Source: CAYWMD01 sp964458575 (GTDB lineage Bacteria > Verrucomicrobiota > Verrucomicrobiia > Limisphaerales > JADLHS01). Taken from it: a DNA stretch of 64,000 nucleotides. Location: assembly GCA_964458575.1 (NCBI GenBank), contig CAYWMD010000022.1, forward strand, positions 32,289 through 96,288. Reading direction: 5' to 3'. Positions 42,607-52,055 of the stretch are shown piece after piece. The notes beneath the pieces were generated by a model that saw only the letters and a list, made by a program, of their open reading frames with translations, was not told where the DNA came from and did not search any database. How positions within the stretch are numbered: position 1 is the stretch's first letter; every line of letters begins with the position of its first letter. Made by a program: the position numbers and the translations under genes.

Positions 42607-42777
42607 TCAAGTCGCCGGCGCTTTCTTGAGTACCGTCCACAAGGCGTGAATCACTCCCGGCACGTAAAACAGGAAGCACAGCACCAGGTTGATGAGGGTG
42701 GTTTTTACGCATTTGGTGGCCAGATAGACGGCCAACGGTGGCAGAATGAAGCACAGAATAATGAGCAAGATTTTCAT
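42607..42777 (-). CDS. YqaE/Pmp3 family small membrane protein
   Basis: A 56-residue protein beginning MKILLIILCFILPPLAVYLA. The segments ILPPLAVYLA and INLVLCFLFYVPGVIHALW correspond to the two transmembrane helices and the conserved PPxAV...NxxL...PGxIHA pattern of UPF0057/Pmp3 proteins. These tune membrane potential and stress tolerance in other organisms. Converges on the helicase gene (12 bases between stops). Recognisable despite its short length. Confidence 0.85.
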   Translation of the reverse strand: MKILLIILCFILPPLAVYLATKCVKTTLINLVLCFLFYVPGVIHALWTVLKKAPAT

Positions 42778-42860
42778 AGTTGCATCATCGCTGAGTCAGG
42801 GACGCCGCAAGCCTATCCATGTCACCCTGTTGGGCAAACACATTTTCGCTACACCTGATT

Positions 42861-44096
42861 CTATGTCGCCAAACCCCTCAAATCCGCCGTCCACTTTTCA
42901 TTCGCGCGCAGCATTTCATCCCACGACACCTCGGCCTTCTTGTAAGCCGCCGTGCGTCCCAGAATCGTGACGAGATTGCTCCGCACACTCGGTGACACCG
43001 TGGGATTGGAGAAATCACCCTTCAGGATGCTGTCGTAGAATGTCTTCACGTTGATCGTCACTCCCTCGTCATAAATTTGCGAGGCTTTGCCGCCGTTATA
43101 AATGTCGTCCCGCGCGCGGACCATGATGTCGCCGGAATAATGCGCGTCCGCCGTGCCGTTCACGCCATACACCCGGCACATGATGTCGTCAAAGCCGAAC
43201 CCGACCTGTTTGGAACTGAAACTCACGACGATGTCTTTGGGGTAATAAAAGATCACCGCGAAGTGATCCCAGCAATCGCCCACATAATCCCGCTTGCGCC
43301 CGCCGGTGCCGTAGGCGCGAATGGGCTCCGCGTTCAGATACCAAGAGGCCATGTCCAACGCGTGAATGTTTTGTTCCGTGATGACGTCGCCGGACAACAC
43401 GCGATCCGAGCCCCACGCGCGCAGGCGAAGCTCCGGACTCTTCGGATCCTTGCGCCGGGCCTCATCCACCGTCGCGAACACGAGTCCGGTCTGGTAGACA
43501 CACTCCACGGAAACCAGGTCGCCAATCATGCCATTGTGAACGCGCCGGACCGCCTCCTGATGCGACGGATGCGCGCGCGTCTGGAAGTCCACGATCATGC
43601 AAAGCTTCTTCTCCGTGGCCAGTTTGCCGCTCGCCTCGATCGTGCGGCAGCCCGGAACGTCCACCGCGACCGGCTTGGCCAGGTACACGTGCTTGCCCGC
43701 ATCCACCGCGGCGGCCACCTGTTCCGGATGGAAATACGGCGGCGTCTCAATGGCTACCGCGTCCAGCTTCAATTCCAGCAGGCGTTTGTACCCGAGCAAA
43801 CCGCTGAAGCGCTTCGCCGCCGGAATTCCGAACTTTTCACCCGCCGCGTCCACCTTGTCCTGAAAAAAATCCGAACAGGCAACCACGTTGAACCCCCCGT
43901 GGTCGGCGAAGTGCTTGATGACCCACTGACCGCGACCGCCGCAGCCGATCAAGCCAATATCCAGCTTCCGATTGGCTGTGTCGCTGAAGGCGAGGTGCGG
44001 TTGCAAAATGGTCATACCGGCGGCGGCCGTGCCGGCCCCGGCGATGAATTGGCGACGGTTGATACCCTGGTTGGCGGATGGTGTTTCGTTGTTCAT
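42861..44096 (-). CDS. Gfo/Idh/MocA family oxidoreductase, Tat-exported
   Basis: A 411-residue dehydrogenase. Tat motif in GINRRQFIAGAGTAAAGMTI. Rossmann start IGLIGCGGRGQW; catalytic-lysine motif VYLAKPVAVDVPG; TEQNIHALDMASWYL is the histidine region. The paralogue at 16631 shares IETPPYFHP, VDFQTRA and the C-terminal VSPSVRSNLVTILGRTAAY. Periplasmic location is inferred from the Tat signal. The role is unknown; no carbohydrate enzyme lies beside it. Divergent from icd, sharing an intergenic region of 156 bases. Confidence 0.88.
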   Translation of the reverse strand: MNNETPSANQGINRRQFIAGAGTAAAGMTILQPHLAFSDTANRKLDIGLIGCGGRGQWVIKHFADHGGFNVVACSDFFQDKVDAAGEKFGIPAAKRFSGLLGYKRLLELKLDAVAIETPPYFHPEQVAAAVDAGKHVYLAKPVAVDVPGCRTIEASGKLATEKKLCMIVDFQTRAHPSHQEAVRRVHNGMIGDLVSVECVYQTGLVFATVDEARRKDPKSPELRLRAWGSDRVLSGDVITEQNIHALDMASWYLNAEPIRAYGTGGRKRDYVGDCWDHFAVIFYYPKDIVVSFSSKQVGFGFDDIMCRVYGVNGTADAHYSGDIMVRARDDIYNGGKASQIYDEGVTINVKTFYDSILKGDFSNPTVSPSVRSNLVTILGRTAAYKKAEVSWDEMLRANEKWTADLRGLAT

Positions 44097-44252
44097 GGTC
44101 TTGGTTGAGCATTTCGAACTGGGAAATTACTAGAACCACCGCCTGCCGGTGGCAAGCAAACAAACCGGGGGCCGGTGCGAAACTTTCTTTCCTTGATTTT
44201 CGAGCGGCCGCACCGTTTCCTTTCGGCTGCGAAATTCAAACGAACGAACACT

Positions 44253-45521
44253 ATGGCATACAAAGTCGTGACTCCGCCCTCTGGCGGCAAAATCTCCATC
44301 AAAGCCGGCAAGCTTTCCGTCCCTGACCAGCCGGTCGTCCCCTTTATTCGGGGCGACGGCACCGGGCCGGATATCTGGGCCGCGAGCGTGCGCGTTTTCG
44401 ATGCCGCGGTGCAAAAGGCTTACGGCGGCAAACGCAAGATTGCGTGGTTCGAGGTCTTCGCCGGGGAGGCCTCAAAGAACAAATTCGACAACTGGCTGCC
44501 CGACGACACGGTGGCAGCCTTTAAAGAATTCCTCGTCGGCATCAAAGGCCCGCTCACCACACCGGTCGGCGGCGGCATCCGTTCTCTGAACGTCGCCTTG
44601 CGCCAGATGCTTGATCTCTACGTCTGCCTGCGGCCAGTGCAATATTTTCAAGGCGTCCCCTCGCCTGTGAAACACCCGGAGAAGGTGGACATGATCATCT
44701 TCCGCGAGAACACCGAGGACATCTATGCTGGCATTGATTATCAGGCTGGTTCGGTCGAGGCGAAGAAGATCATCGAGTTCCTGCAGAAGGAAATGCCGTC
44801 GGCGTTCAAAAAGATCCGCTTCGGGGCCGAGGCGATGGACACGGTTGGCGTTGGCATCAAGCCCGTGAGCAAACCCGGCAGCGATCGGCTCATTCGCGCG
44901 GCGTTGGAATACGCCATCACGAACAAACGCAAAAGCGTGACCATCGTTCACAAGGGCAACATCATGAAGTTCACCGAGGGCGCGTTCCGCGATTGGGGCT
45001 ACGATCTGGCCAAACGCGAATTTGGCGCGGTGGAAATTGACGGCGGCCCCTGGTGCAAAATCCCCGAAGGCAAACCCGGCGCGGGCATTGTCATCAAGGA
45101 CGCCATCGCCGACATCACGCTCCAGCAGGTACTCACCCGCCCGACAGATTTTGACGTGATCGCCACGTTGAATCTGAACGGCGATTATCTCAGCGACGCG
45201 CTCGCGGCGCAAGTGGGTGGCATCGGCATCGCGCCCGGCGGCAATATCAATTACATCAGCGGCCACGCCATCTTCGAGGCGACCCACGGGACTGCGCCCA
45301 AGTACGCGGGAAAAGACGTGGTCAATCCGGGCTCGGTGGTGCTGAGCGGCGAAATGATGCTGCGCTACCTGGGCTGGACCGAGGCTGCCGATCTGATTCT
45401 GAAAGGACTCAACGGCGCCATCGCCAGCAAACGCGTGACCTACGATTTCGCCCGTCTCATGACCGGCGCAACCGAAATCAAATGCTCTGCGTTCGGCGAC
45501 AACATCATCGCGAACATGTAA
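44253..45521 (+). CDS. icd: NADP-dependent isocitrate dehydrogenase
   Basis: A 422-residue TCA-cycle enzyme of the homodimeric bacterial type. Substrate residues lie in IRSLNVALRQMLDLYVCLRP (Ser, Asn and Arg of the active site), the FRENTEDIYAGID loop and the DAIADITLQQVL metal-binding segment (Asp). The adenine-binding part is FEATHGTAPKYAGKDVVNPG, consistent with NADP use. Size is close to E. coli Icd (416). ATG 44253 begins MAYKVVTPPSGGKISI; the reading frame upstream is not conserved. A strong terminator follows. Confidence 0.95.
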   Translation: MAYKVVTPPSGGKISIKAGKLSVPDQPVVPFIRGDGTGPDIWAASVRVFDAAVQKAYGGKRKIAWFEVFAGEASKNKFDNWLPDDTVAAFKEFLVGIKGPLTTPVGGGIRSLNVALRQMLDLYVCLRPVQYFQGVPSPVKHPEKVDMIIFRENTEDIYAGIDYQAGSVEAKKIIEFLQKEMPSAFKKIRFGAEAMDTVGVGIKPVSKPGSDRLIRAALEYAITNKRKSVTIVHKGNIMKFTEGAFRDWGYDLAKREFGAVEIDGGPWCKIPEGKPGAGIVIKDAIADITLQQVLTRPTDFDVIATLNLNGDYLSDALAAQVGGIGIAPGGNINYISGHAIFEATHGTAPKYAGKDVVNPGSVVLSGEMMLRYLGWTEAADLILKGLNGAIASKRVTYDFARLMTGATEIKCSAFGDNIIANM

Positions 45522-45539
45522 ACCGCCTGGAAGCTCAAC

Positions 45540-45570
45540 AACCGCGGCAAACCTGCCGCGGTTTTTTCTT
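45540..45570 (+). terminator. Rho-independent terminator of icd
   Basis: AACCGCGGCA (45540-45549) and TGCCGCGGTT (45554-45563) form a 10-bp stem with a 4-base loop; the right arm runs straight into TTTTCTTTTT. Confidence 0.9.
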
Positions 45571-45753
45571 TTTGGGGTCATCGCCGGCACGCGCGGACGG
45601 ACAACCCTCAACGCAGTAATCCATCCCTCGCGCCTTCCTAATCCTCGCCAATGGACGAATTAGAATTTCTTCAAGTTTAGGCTTGCATGTTTCAAGTCGT
45701 TGGACAACAAGGGGGTTGCAACCCACGTCGGGTTGTTGACCCGGGGCATTGAT

Positions 45754-48700
45754 ATGAAAACCAGAACTCATCTTCTTTCTGGTCGGGCGGCGGTTGCGGG
45801 TGTCTTCTCCACCTCACTTCTTGGATTGTTTCTTGTGTCCGGGGGGGATTCGCGCGCACAAACCGTCAACTTTCCCGACCCAAATCTCGAAGCCATCGTC
45901 CGCGAAACCATTCCCAAACCGGACGGCGATATTTCGGAAGCGGACATGTTGAGCCTCGACCATCTCTACGGCAGCGACCGGAACATCAGCGACACGACCG
46001 GCCTGGAATATGCCCGCAATCTTACCGACCTGGAATTGACCCGGAATCCTGTCACCAACTTCTCCGGGTTCACCGGTTTGACCAATCTCCAGATTCTTAC
46101 TTGGATCTGGAGTCCGCTGAATGATCTCACGTTTGTCACCAACCTGGTCAACCTTCGTCGCGCTGTGATCTACGGCAACCAGTTCGAGGACATCTCGCCC
46201 GTGTTGAGTCTGACGAAGCTCGAACTGCTCCAGCTCGACTGGAATCCAGCGATCACGAATCTGACCATCGTCTCCGCGATGACCAATCTAACCCATCTCA
46301 GCCTGGCCGGCGACGGCGTCACCAACGTCGCGTTTGTGAGCAGCCTGACCGGGTTGCAGGGTCTCAGCCTCTACATCAATGGCGTGAACGACGTCACACC
46401 CCTGCTGGCCCTGACCAATCTGACGAGCTTGGGCCTCGGTCAGAACGGTTTGATCAATGCAGGGCCGGTCGGGCTGTTGACCGGCTTGGAGGAACTCTGG
46501 CTCAACGGCAACAACCTGACGAACGTCTCGTTTCTCGCTGGCCTGACCAACCTCACGCGCCTCGCCCTGGACTATACCTGGCTCGTTGATATGTCGCCGG
46601 TGACAAACATGACGAAGCTCACGGAATTGAACGTCGGCGAGAATTCCCTGACCACTCTGCCGGATTTGTCCAGCCTGACCGCCCTGGCCGTGTTCATGAT
46701 GGCCGGCAATCAGATTGCCGATCTTTCGCCGCTCACCAATCTGACCGCGTTGAACAACCTGCATTTGCAGCGAAATCCATTCGCGGACTTGTCCCCGCTT
46801 ACCCAGTGTCCCCTCATCACGTCGCTCCTGCTTCACGACAATTCCGCCGTCACCAATCTGCCGGTCATTGCCGCTTTGACCAACTTGCATTGGCTGCAAA
46901 TCCAGAAAATGCTCATTGACGACCTCAACCTCCTCGCTCCGCTGGCAAACCTGCCTGAACTGTGGGAACTCGACTTGTATGAGAACCGGATCTCCGATCT
47001 CTCACCCCTGACCAACTATCCGGCACTTCACCGGCTCCTGGTCGAGGTGAACCGGCTTCAGCGCATCGAGCCGCTGTTGGACATGCCGGGCCTCAATTAT
47101 GTGAATCTGTGCCGCAATGTTCTCGACACTTCAGGCGGCGCCGCGGCATGGAGCGTCATCACCAATCTCCAGGAGCGCGGGGTGACTGTGGATTACGATC
47201 CGCAATGGCCGTTGCCCGTGCCGATTGAATTCGTGTCCCAACCGGCGAACCGCTCCGCGTTCGTCAGCAACTACGTCGCCTTCACCGCCAGCGTCGTAGG
47301 GGGAACGCCCGGCCCAAGTTATCGCTGGCAAAAGGACGGCATTGATCTCGTGGACGACAGCCGCATTTCCGGCACGGACACCGATACACTCCAAATCAAC
47401 GAGGTCAGCCCTGACGATTCTGGCTTCTACCGCGTCCGCGTCTGGGACGAGTGGATAACGACGAACAGTCCTGCCGCCGAACTGAAGGTCATCACGAACG
47501 TCGCGTTCGCCGACCCCAATCTCGAACAGGCCGTGCGTGCGCAGTTGAGCATCTATGAGCGCCCGCTCACGCCCGACGACCTGGTCGGCATGACCTATCT
47601 CTACGCCAGTCACACTTACTGGGAGATCACCAACCTCGGCGGGCTGGAAGCCGCGGCCGATTTGGAGGAACTTGACCTGGAAGGCCAGATCGCGCTCCAA
47701 GGTTTCGCGCCGCTCACCTTTCTGTCGCAGTTTCACATCCTGCGGCTGAGTGGATGCGGCCTGGACAACCTGGATTTCATCGCGGACCTGCCACCACTCA
47801 CGGGGCTGGAACTCGGCGGGAATTTCATCGAGGACCTCTCGCCTTTGGATCAGCAGCCCGGACTGCAATATCTCTGGCTGGAGGAGAATCAACTGACACA
47901 AATCAACCCGCTGCTTGACCTCGCTTCACTCGCTGAAGTGTATTTGTGGTCAAACCGGCTCGACACCAACGAGACTTCCACCGCCTGGAACGTCATTACC
48001 AATCTTCAGGAACGTGGCGTCTATGTGGAGTACGACCCGCAGTATCCCGCGCCCGACCGCCCCGTCATTACTCTTCAACCCGCCAACCTTGCGGCGTATC
48101 CCGGCGACGACATTAGCCTCCACGTCGAGGCCACCGGCAGCGGTTCGGGCTTGAATTTCCGTTGGCTGAAAAATGGCATCAATCTCACGGACGCCGGAAA
48201 TGTTTATGGGACGGAGAGCGACACGCTCTGGATTGACGACGTTCAACCCGGCGATGGCGGCAACTACCGCGTCCGCATCTGGGATGAGAATGGGATGACC
48301 AACAGCCGCACCGTTACGTTGCGAGTGGTCACGAATGTTTCATTTGTTGATCCGCAGTTGGAACTCGCCGTGCGCGACCGGTTGAACATCCCGACCGCGC
48401 CGCTCACCCTCACCGACATCGCCACCATGGATTGGCTCGATGCGGCCAATTACAGCATCACCAACATCTCCGGCATCGAATCCGCCATCAACCTGAACTG
48501 GCTCTCGCTGCGCAGCAATCGCGAGATCACTGACTTCACGCCACTCACGGCCCTCTGGCGGTTGAGCTATCTGGAGTTGAACGACTGCGAGGTCAGTGAC
48601 ATCGCCTTCGTGGCGGACCTGCCGCCGCTGGCTGAACTGCACCTGTGGCGCGGCAATATCACGGACATTTCTCCGCTGCTGGCGCAACCGCAGTTGTTGC

Positions 48701-49899
48701 GGCTCAACCTCGCTTATCACACGGGCATCACCAATGTCGAAGTCCTGACCACCCTCACCAGCCTGGAAGGTCTCTCCTTTGAAGGAACGTTGGTCAGCAA
48801 CATCTCGTTTGCGGCCTTCATGCCCAATTTGCGCGACCTGAGCATTGAAGGCGACGGCGTCTCCGATCTCAGTCCGCTAACCACGGCGACTAACCTCCTG
48901 TGGCTGGACATTGGCAACAACCAAATCACCAACGGCACGCCCCTGACCGGCTGCACAAACCTCTACTGGCTCAGTGCCGGCAACAACCAAATCACCAGCG
49001 CGGACTTCATCACCAACTTCACCGCCCTCACCTGGCTGGCGCTGGACCGGAATGCCTTCGCGGACGTTTCGCCACTCGCCGAAATGACGAACTTGATCCG
49101 CGTGGACGTGAGTTGGAACCCGATCACCAACCTCGCCACCCTCGTTACGCTTACGCGGCTCAATGACCTGGGCATCGCCGGTCTCGGCTTGTCGAATCTC
49201 ACCTTCCTTGGGTCGCTGACGAGCCTCACAAACGCGCTCACGGCCAGCGACAATGCCCTTACCGGCCTGCCGTCCTATCCTCAACTCAAGCAACTCCGCT
49301 ATCTTGACCTTCAACACAATCCGCTCGCCAACCTCAATTTCGTCGTTGGCATGACCAACCTCCAGTTTTTTTACATCAACGACGACGGCGTCGCCAACCT
49401 TAGCCCGCTCACTGGCTTGACCAATCTCCATAGCCTCGGTGTGGCAGGCAACGGCATCACGGACATCAGCGCGCTGGCCACGCTCCCGCATTTGGAGTGG
49501 CTCACGCTTTGGGACAATCACCTTCAAGACATCTCCCCGTTGAACGGTTTGACCAACCTTGGTTATGTGGACCTGCGCTACAACTGGCTGAACATCACGC
49601 CCGGCTCCGCCGCCATGACTGTCATCGCCACGTTGCAAGCGCGCGGCACGACCGCGGATTACGACCCGCAGAACGAAGCCCCGGCCACCATCATCCTCAG
49701 CGCGCCGACGTGGCTCGGCGGAAACCAATTCCGATTCACCATCACCAGTGCCCCCGGCGCGGTGCTGCAAATCTGGAGTTCAACCAACTTGGCCGTGTGG
49801 GCTTCGGCAGGGTTCGTCACCAACGACACAGGCACGACCAGTTTCACGCACACCGCCGACACGACCACGCGCTCGTTCTACCGCGCACAACAACAATGA
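45754..49899 (+). CDS. Giant secreted leucine-rich repeat / Ig-like protein
   Basis: About 1381 residues from ATG 45754. Signal peptide (MKTRTHLLSGRAAVAGVFST and following). Three internalin-like modules, each opening with a cap helix: FPDPNLEAIVRETI, FADPNLEQAVRAQL and FVDPQLELAVRDRL. Each is followed by SDS22-type 22-residue LRRs (for example LTNLTSLGLGQNGLINAGPV). Ig-like domains of about 90 residues separate them (near residues 488-580, YRWQKDGIDLVDDS, and 766-858, FRWLKNGINLTDAG). The last 70 residues (FRFTITSAPGAVLQIWSSTN to RSFYRAQQQ) form the FYR module. A surface adhesin or ligand-binding role is likely by architecture. The 232-base gap upstream contains the icd terminator and a small CAACCC/GGGTTG hairpin. 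First gene of the surface-protein island. Confidence 0.87.
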   Translation: MKTRTHLLSGRAAVAGVFSTSLLGLFLVSGGDSRAQTVNFPDPNLEAIVRETIPKPDGDISEADMLSLDHLYGSDRNISDTTGLEYARNLTDLELTRNPVTNFSGFTGLTNLQILTWIWSPLNDLTFVTNLVNLRRAVIYGNQFEDISPVLSLTKLELLQLDWNPAITNLTIVSAMTNLTHLSLAGDGVTNVAFVSSLTGLQGLSLYINGVNDVTPLLALTNLTSLGLGQNGLINAGPVGLLTGLEELWLNGNNLTNVSFLAGLTNLTRLALDYTWLVDMSPVTNMTKLTELNVGENSLTTLPDLSSLTALAVFMMAGNQIADLSPLTNLTALNNLHLQRNPFADLSPLTQCPLITSLLLHDNSAVTNLPVIAALTNLHWLQIQKMLIDDLNLLAPLANLPELWELDLYENRISDLSPLTNYPALHRLLVEVNRLQRIEPLLDMPGLNYVNLCRNVLDTSGGAAAWSVITNLQERGVTVDYDPQWPLPVPIEFVSQPANRSAFVSNYVAFTASVVGGTPGPSYRWQKDGIDLVDDSRISGTDTDTLQINEVSPDDSGFYRVRVWDEWITTNSPAAELKVITNVAFADPNLEQAVRAQLSIYERPLTPDDLVGMTYLYASHTYWEITNLGGLEAAADLEELDLEGQIALQGFAPLTFLSQFHILRLSGCGLDNLDFIADLPPLTGLELGGNFIEDLSPLDQQPGLQYLWLEENQLTQINPLLDLASLAEVYLWSNRLDTNETSTAWNVITNLQERGVYVEYDPQYPAPDRPVITLQPANLAAYPGDDISLHVEATGSGSGLNFRWLKNGINLTDAGNVYGTESDTLWIDDVQPGDGGNYRVRIWDENGMTNSRTVTLRVVTNVSFVDPQLELAVRDRLNIPTAPLTLTDIATMDWLDAANYSITNISGIESAINLNWLSLRSNREITDFTPLTALWRLSYLELNDCEVSDIAFVADLPPLAELHLWRGNITDISPLLAQPQLLRLNLAYHTGITNVEVLTTLTSLEGLSFEGTLVSNISFAAFMPNLRDLSIEGDGVSDLSPLTTATNLLWLDIGNNQITNGTPLTGCTNLYWLSAGNNQITSADFITNFTALTWLALDRNAFADVSPLAEMTNLIRVDVSWNPITNLATLVTLTRLNDLGIAGLGLSNLTFLGSLTSLTNALTASDNALTGLPSYPQLKQLRYLDLQHNPLANLNFVVGMTNLQFFYINDDGVANLSPLTGLTNLHSLGVAGNGITDISALATLPHLEWLTLWDNHLQDISPLNGLTNLGYVDLRYNWLNITPGSAAMTVIATLQARGTTADYDPQNEAPATIILSAPTWLGGNQFRFTITSAPGAVLQIWSSTNLAVWASAGFVTNDTGTTSFTHTADTTTRSFYRAQQQ

Positions 49900-50233
49900 A
49901 GTAAATCACGCAAATCATGAAAACCGGATTCAAGATGGAATCCGAGATTAGCGCCAAGGCGCCAAGATGCGAAGACTCCAAGGCAGGAGCACGGCTTGTC
50001 CCAAGCCGCAGCACGCTCGATGGCCTTTCGGTTTCCCATTGTCCCGCCGATCTTCCGCGTATCAGTCTGCTGCAAGTTGGGACAGCTCGCGCTCCGGTTT
50101 GCTTGCGGCTTCGCCGCTTTGCGCCTTTGCGCCCTCGCGTCTTGGCGTTGAATTTTGTTCTACCCCTTCGTTCCCTTCTGTACGGGCTGCGGCTCTCAAC
50201 CCTCAACTCTCAACTCTCAAGCAAACCCACAAT
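49900..50233. repeat. Repeat-derived intergenic segment
   Basis: Left part GCGCCAAGGCGCCAAGATGC (49951-49970) and right part TTTGCGCCTTTGCGCCCTCG to TTGGCG (about 50118-50147) are loosely inverted, and the segment ends with AACCCTCAACTCTCAACTC (50198-50216). Open frames across it are translations of these repeats, not genes. The final repeat belongs to the same text as the insert in gluQ at 31790. Confidence 0.5.
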
Positions 50234-52012
50234 ATGAAAAGAAACCTCCTCCTCCTCACTGCCATTCTCGGCTCGATTCCATTTTCCCATGCCTCCTCGA
50301 TCATCCGGTTGGGCGGATTGCACACCGACATTTCCAGCATGGCCCTGGGCATCTCACCCGATGGGCGGGTGGTAGTGGGTCAGAGCCGGAATACCAACGA
50401 CAACACCGAGGCCTTCCGCTGGACCGCCGAAGCCGGCATGGCCGGGCTGGGGGATTTCGCAGGGGGCGCCTTCCAAAGCACGGCCTACGCGGTTTCCGCC
50501 GGGGGCGGCGTGGTCGTGGGTTGCGGCATGGTGGAGGGCAACCTGGCCTTTCGCTGGACGCCCACCAACTCCATGACCAGCTTGGACGACCTTTCCGGCA
50601 CTGCGCTCGCCGTCTCCAGCAGCGGCACCGTGATTGCCGGCCAGACCGCTGGATATCAGGCCTACCGCTGGACCCAGACGGGAGGCATGGTGAGCCTCGG
50701 CGACGTGGCCGATGGGGAAAGGGGTGCGTATGGTGTCTCCGCCGACGGCAGTGTCGTGGTTGGCTACGGCGTCACGACCAACGGCTTCGAAGCCTGTCGC
50801 TGGACCAATGACACCGTGGAGTTTCTCGGCGATCTGCCGGGTGGCGAAGTGGATTCTTGGGCGAACGGCGTTTCCGCCGACGGACGGGTGGTGGTGGGTG
50901 GCGGGCGGGCGACCAACGGTTACGAAGCTTTCCGCTGGACGCGCGCGACGGGCATGGTGAGCCTGGGACTGCTGCCCGGATTCGACACCGGCGAAGCCAC
51001 CGCCGCGTCGGCAGACGGCAACGTCATTGTCGGCTTCTGTTACGACCAGTTTTCCGGGCAGCAGACCACAAGTTTCGTCTGGACCCCGGAGCGGGGCGTG
51101 CGGGGACTGGCCGAGGTGCTGGCCGAACGCGGCGCCGATCTGAGCCAGTGGCAATTTCTCAGCCAGGCCAAAGGCGTGAGCGCGGATGGCCGCTGGGTGT
51201 GCGGTTACGGGTGGACGACCAACAACACCGAGGAGGCGTTTCTCGCGGACCTCGGTCCCGTCGTGACACTCCAGCCGGTGGACGACGCGTACCTTAGCAA
51301 TGGCAGCGAGGCCGACCAGAACTGGAACACGACTGCGCTTGAGCAGTTTGGATATTACGCCAGCATCAAACGGCCGCTGCTGAAGTTCGACCTCAGTTCC
51401 ATCCCCGACGGCGCGACCGTGCTTTCCGCGCAGTTGACGCTGCAACGGGCGGGACACTACGGCGGGGACGGCTATTTTTCCGCGCTCTCGCGCATGACCA
51501 ACGACAACTGGTTCGAGACCAACGTCACTTGGAATTCCTACAACCAGACCGGGGCCGTGGTGGTCGCCACGCTGCCACACGACCATCACGACAACCTGAA
51601 AACCTGGAACGTCAACCTCGCGGCGTGGGCTTACGCGGAGGATTTGTTGGACGACAACGTGACCTTCATGTTGCGTTGGGATCAGGACATCTATGGCGGC
51701 TACGAGACCGACGGCGTTTACAAATGGAACACCTACATCAGCAAGGAAGGCACGGTGTCGCCCACGCTCCGCATCGAATACACGACCGCGCCGGCCGCGC
51801 CGCAACTTGCGATCGTGCGCAGCAACAACGCGGTGATTGTCTCGTGGCCGTTGCCGGCGGACGGTTGGGTATTGGAGGCCACCAATGCGCTGCCGCGCGC
51901 AGCCGCACCCTGGCCACAAATCGCGCCGCCGTATCAGACCAACGGTCCGAACCTCCAGTTCACCGAGCCGTCGCCTGTGGGCAACCAGTTCTATCGCCTG
52001 CACAAACCATGA
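50234..52012 (+). CDS. Secreted HAF-repeat / DNRLRE-domain protein
   Basis: A 592-residue protein. Signal peptide MKRNLLLLTAILGSIPFSHA. Residues 22-345 are 'HAF family' extracellular repeats of about 40-50 residues with the core GVSADGSVVVGYG, EACRWTNDTVEFLGDLPGG and AFRWTRATGMVSLG, expected to form a beta-propeller. Residues 343-515 are a DNRLRE-type jelly roll (DAYLSNGSEADQNWNTTA, LLKFDLSSIPDGATVLSAQL, NVTWNSYNQTG, LRIEYTT). The C-terminus, from PQLAIVRSNNAVIVSWPLPA to NQFYRLHKP, is the FYR module. Probably extracellular; role unknown. ATG 50234 starts the signal peptide, and the sequence before it is repeat-derived. Confidence 0.87.
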   Translation: MKRNLLLLTAILGSIPFSHASSIIRLGGLHTDISSMALGISPDGRVVVGQSRNTNDNTEAFRWTAEAGMAGLGDFAGGAFQSTAYAVSAGGGVVVGCGMVEGNLAFRWTPTNSMTSLDDLSGTALAVSSSGTVIAGQTAGYQAYRWTQTGGMVSLGDVADGERGAYGVSADGSVVVGYGVTTNGFEACRWTNDTVEFLGDLPGGEVDSWANGVSADGRVVVGGGRATNGYEAFRWTRATGMVSLGLLPGFDTGEATAASADGNVIVGFCYDQFSGQQTTSFVWTPERGVRGLAEVLAERGADLSQWQFLSQAKGVSADGRWVCGYGWTTNNTEEAFLADLGPVVTLQPVDDAYLSNGSEADQNWNTTALEQFGYYASIKRPLLKFDLSSIPDGATVLSAQLTLQRAGHYGGDGYFSALSRMTNDNWFETNVTWNSYNQTGAVVVATLPHDHHDNLKTWNVNLAAWAYAEDLLDDNVTFMLRWDQDIYGGYETDGVYKWNTYISKEGTVSPTLRIEYTTAPAAPQLAIVRSNNAVIVSWPLPADGWVLEATNALPRAAAPWPQIAPPYQTNGPNLQFTEPSPVGNQFYRLHKP

Positions 52013-52055
52013 TTCGTAGAGAAACCTCCAAGTGAAATCCACAAACGAAAAAGCC

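Noticed and set aside
49917..50237. Plus-strand frame of 106 codons before the HAF gene
   Set aside because: Its translation follows dispersed repeat text (GCGCCAAGGCGCCAAG and CTCAACTCTCAACTC), not a gene.
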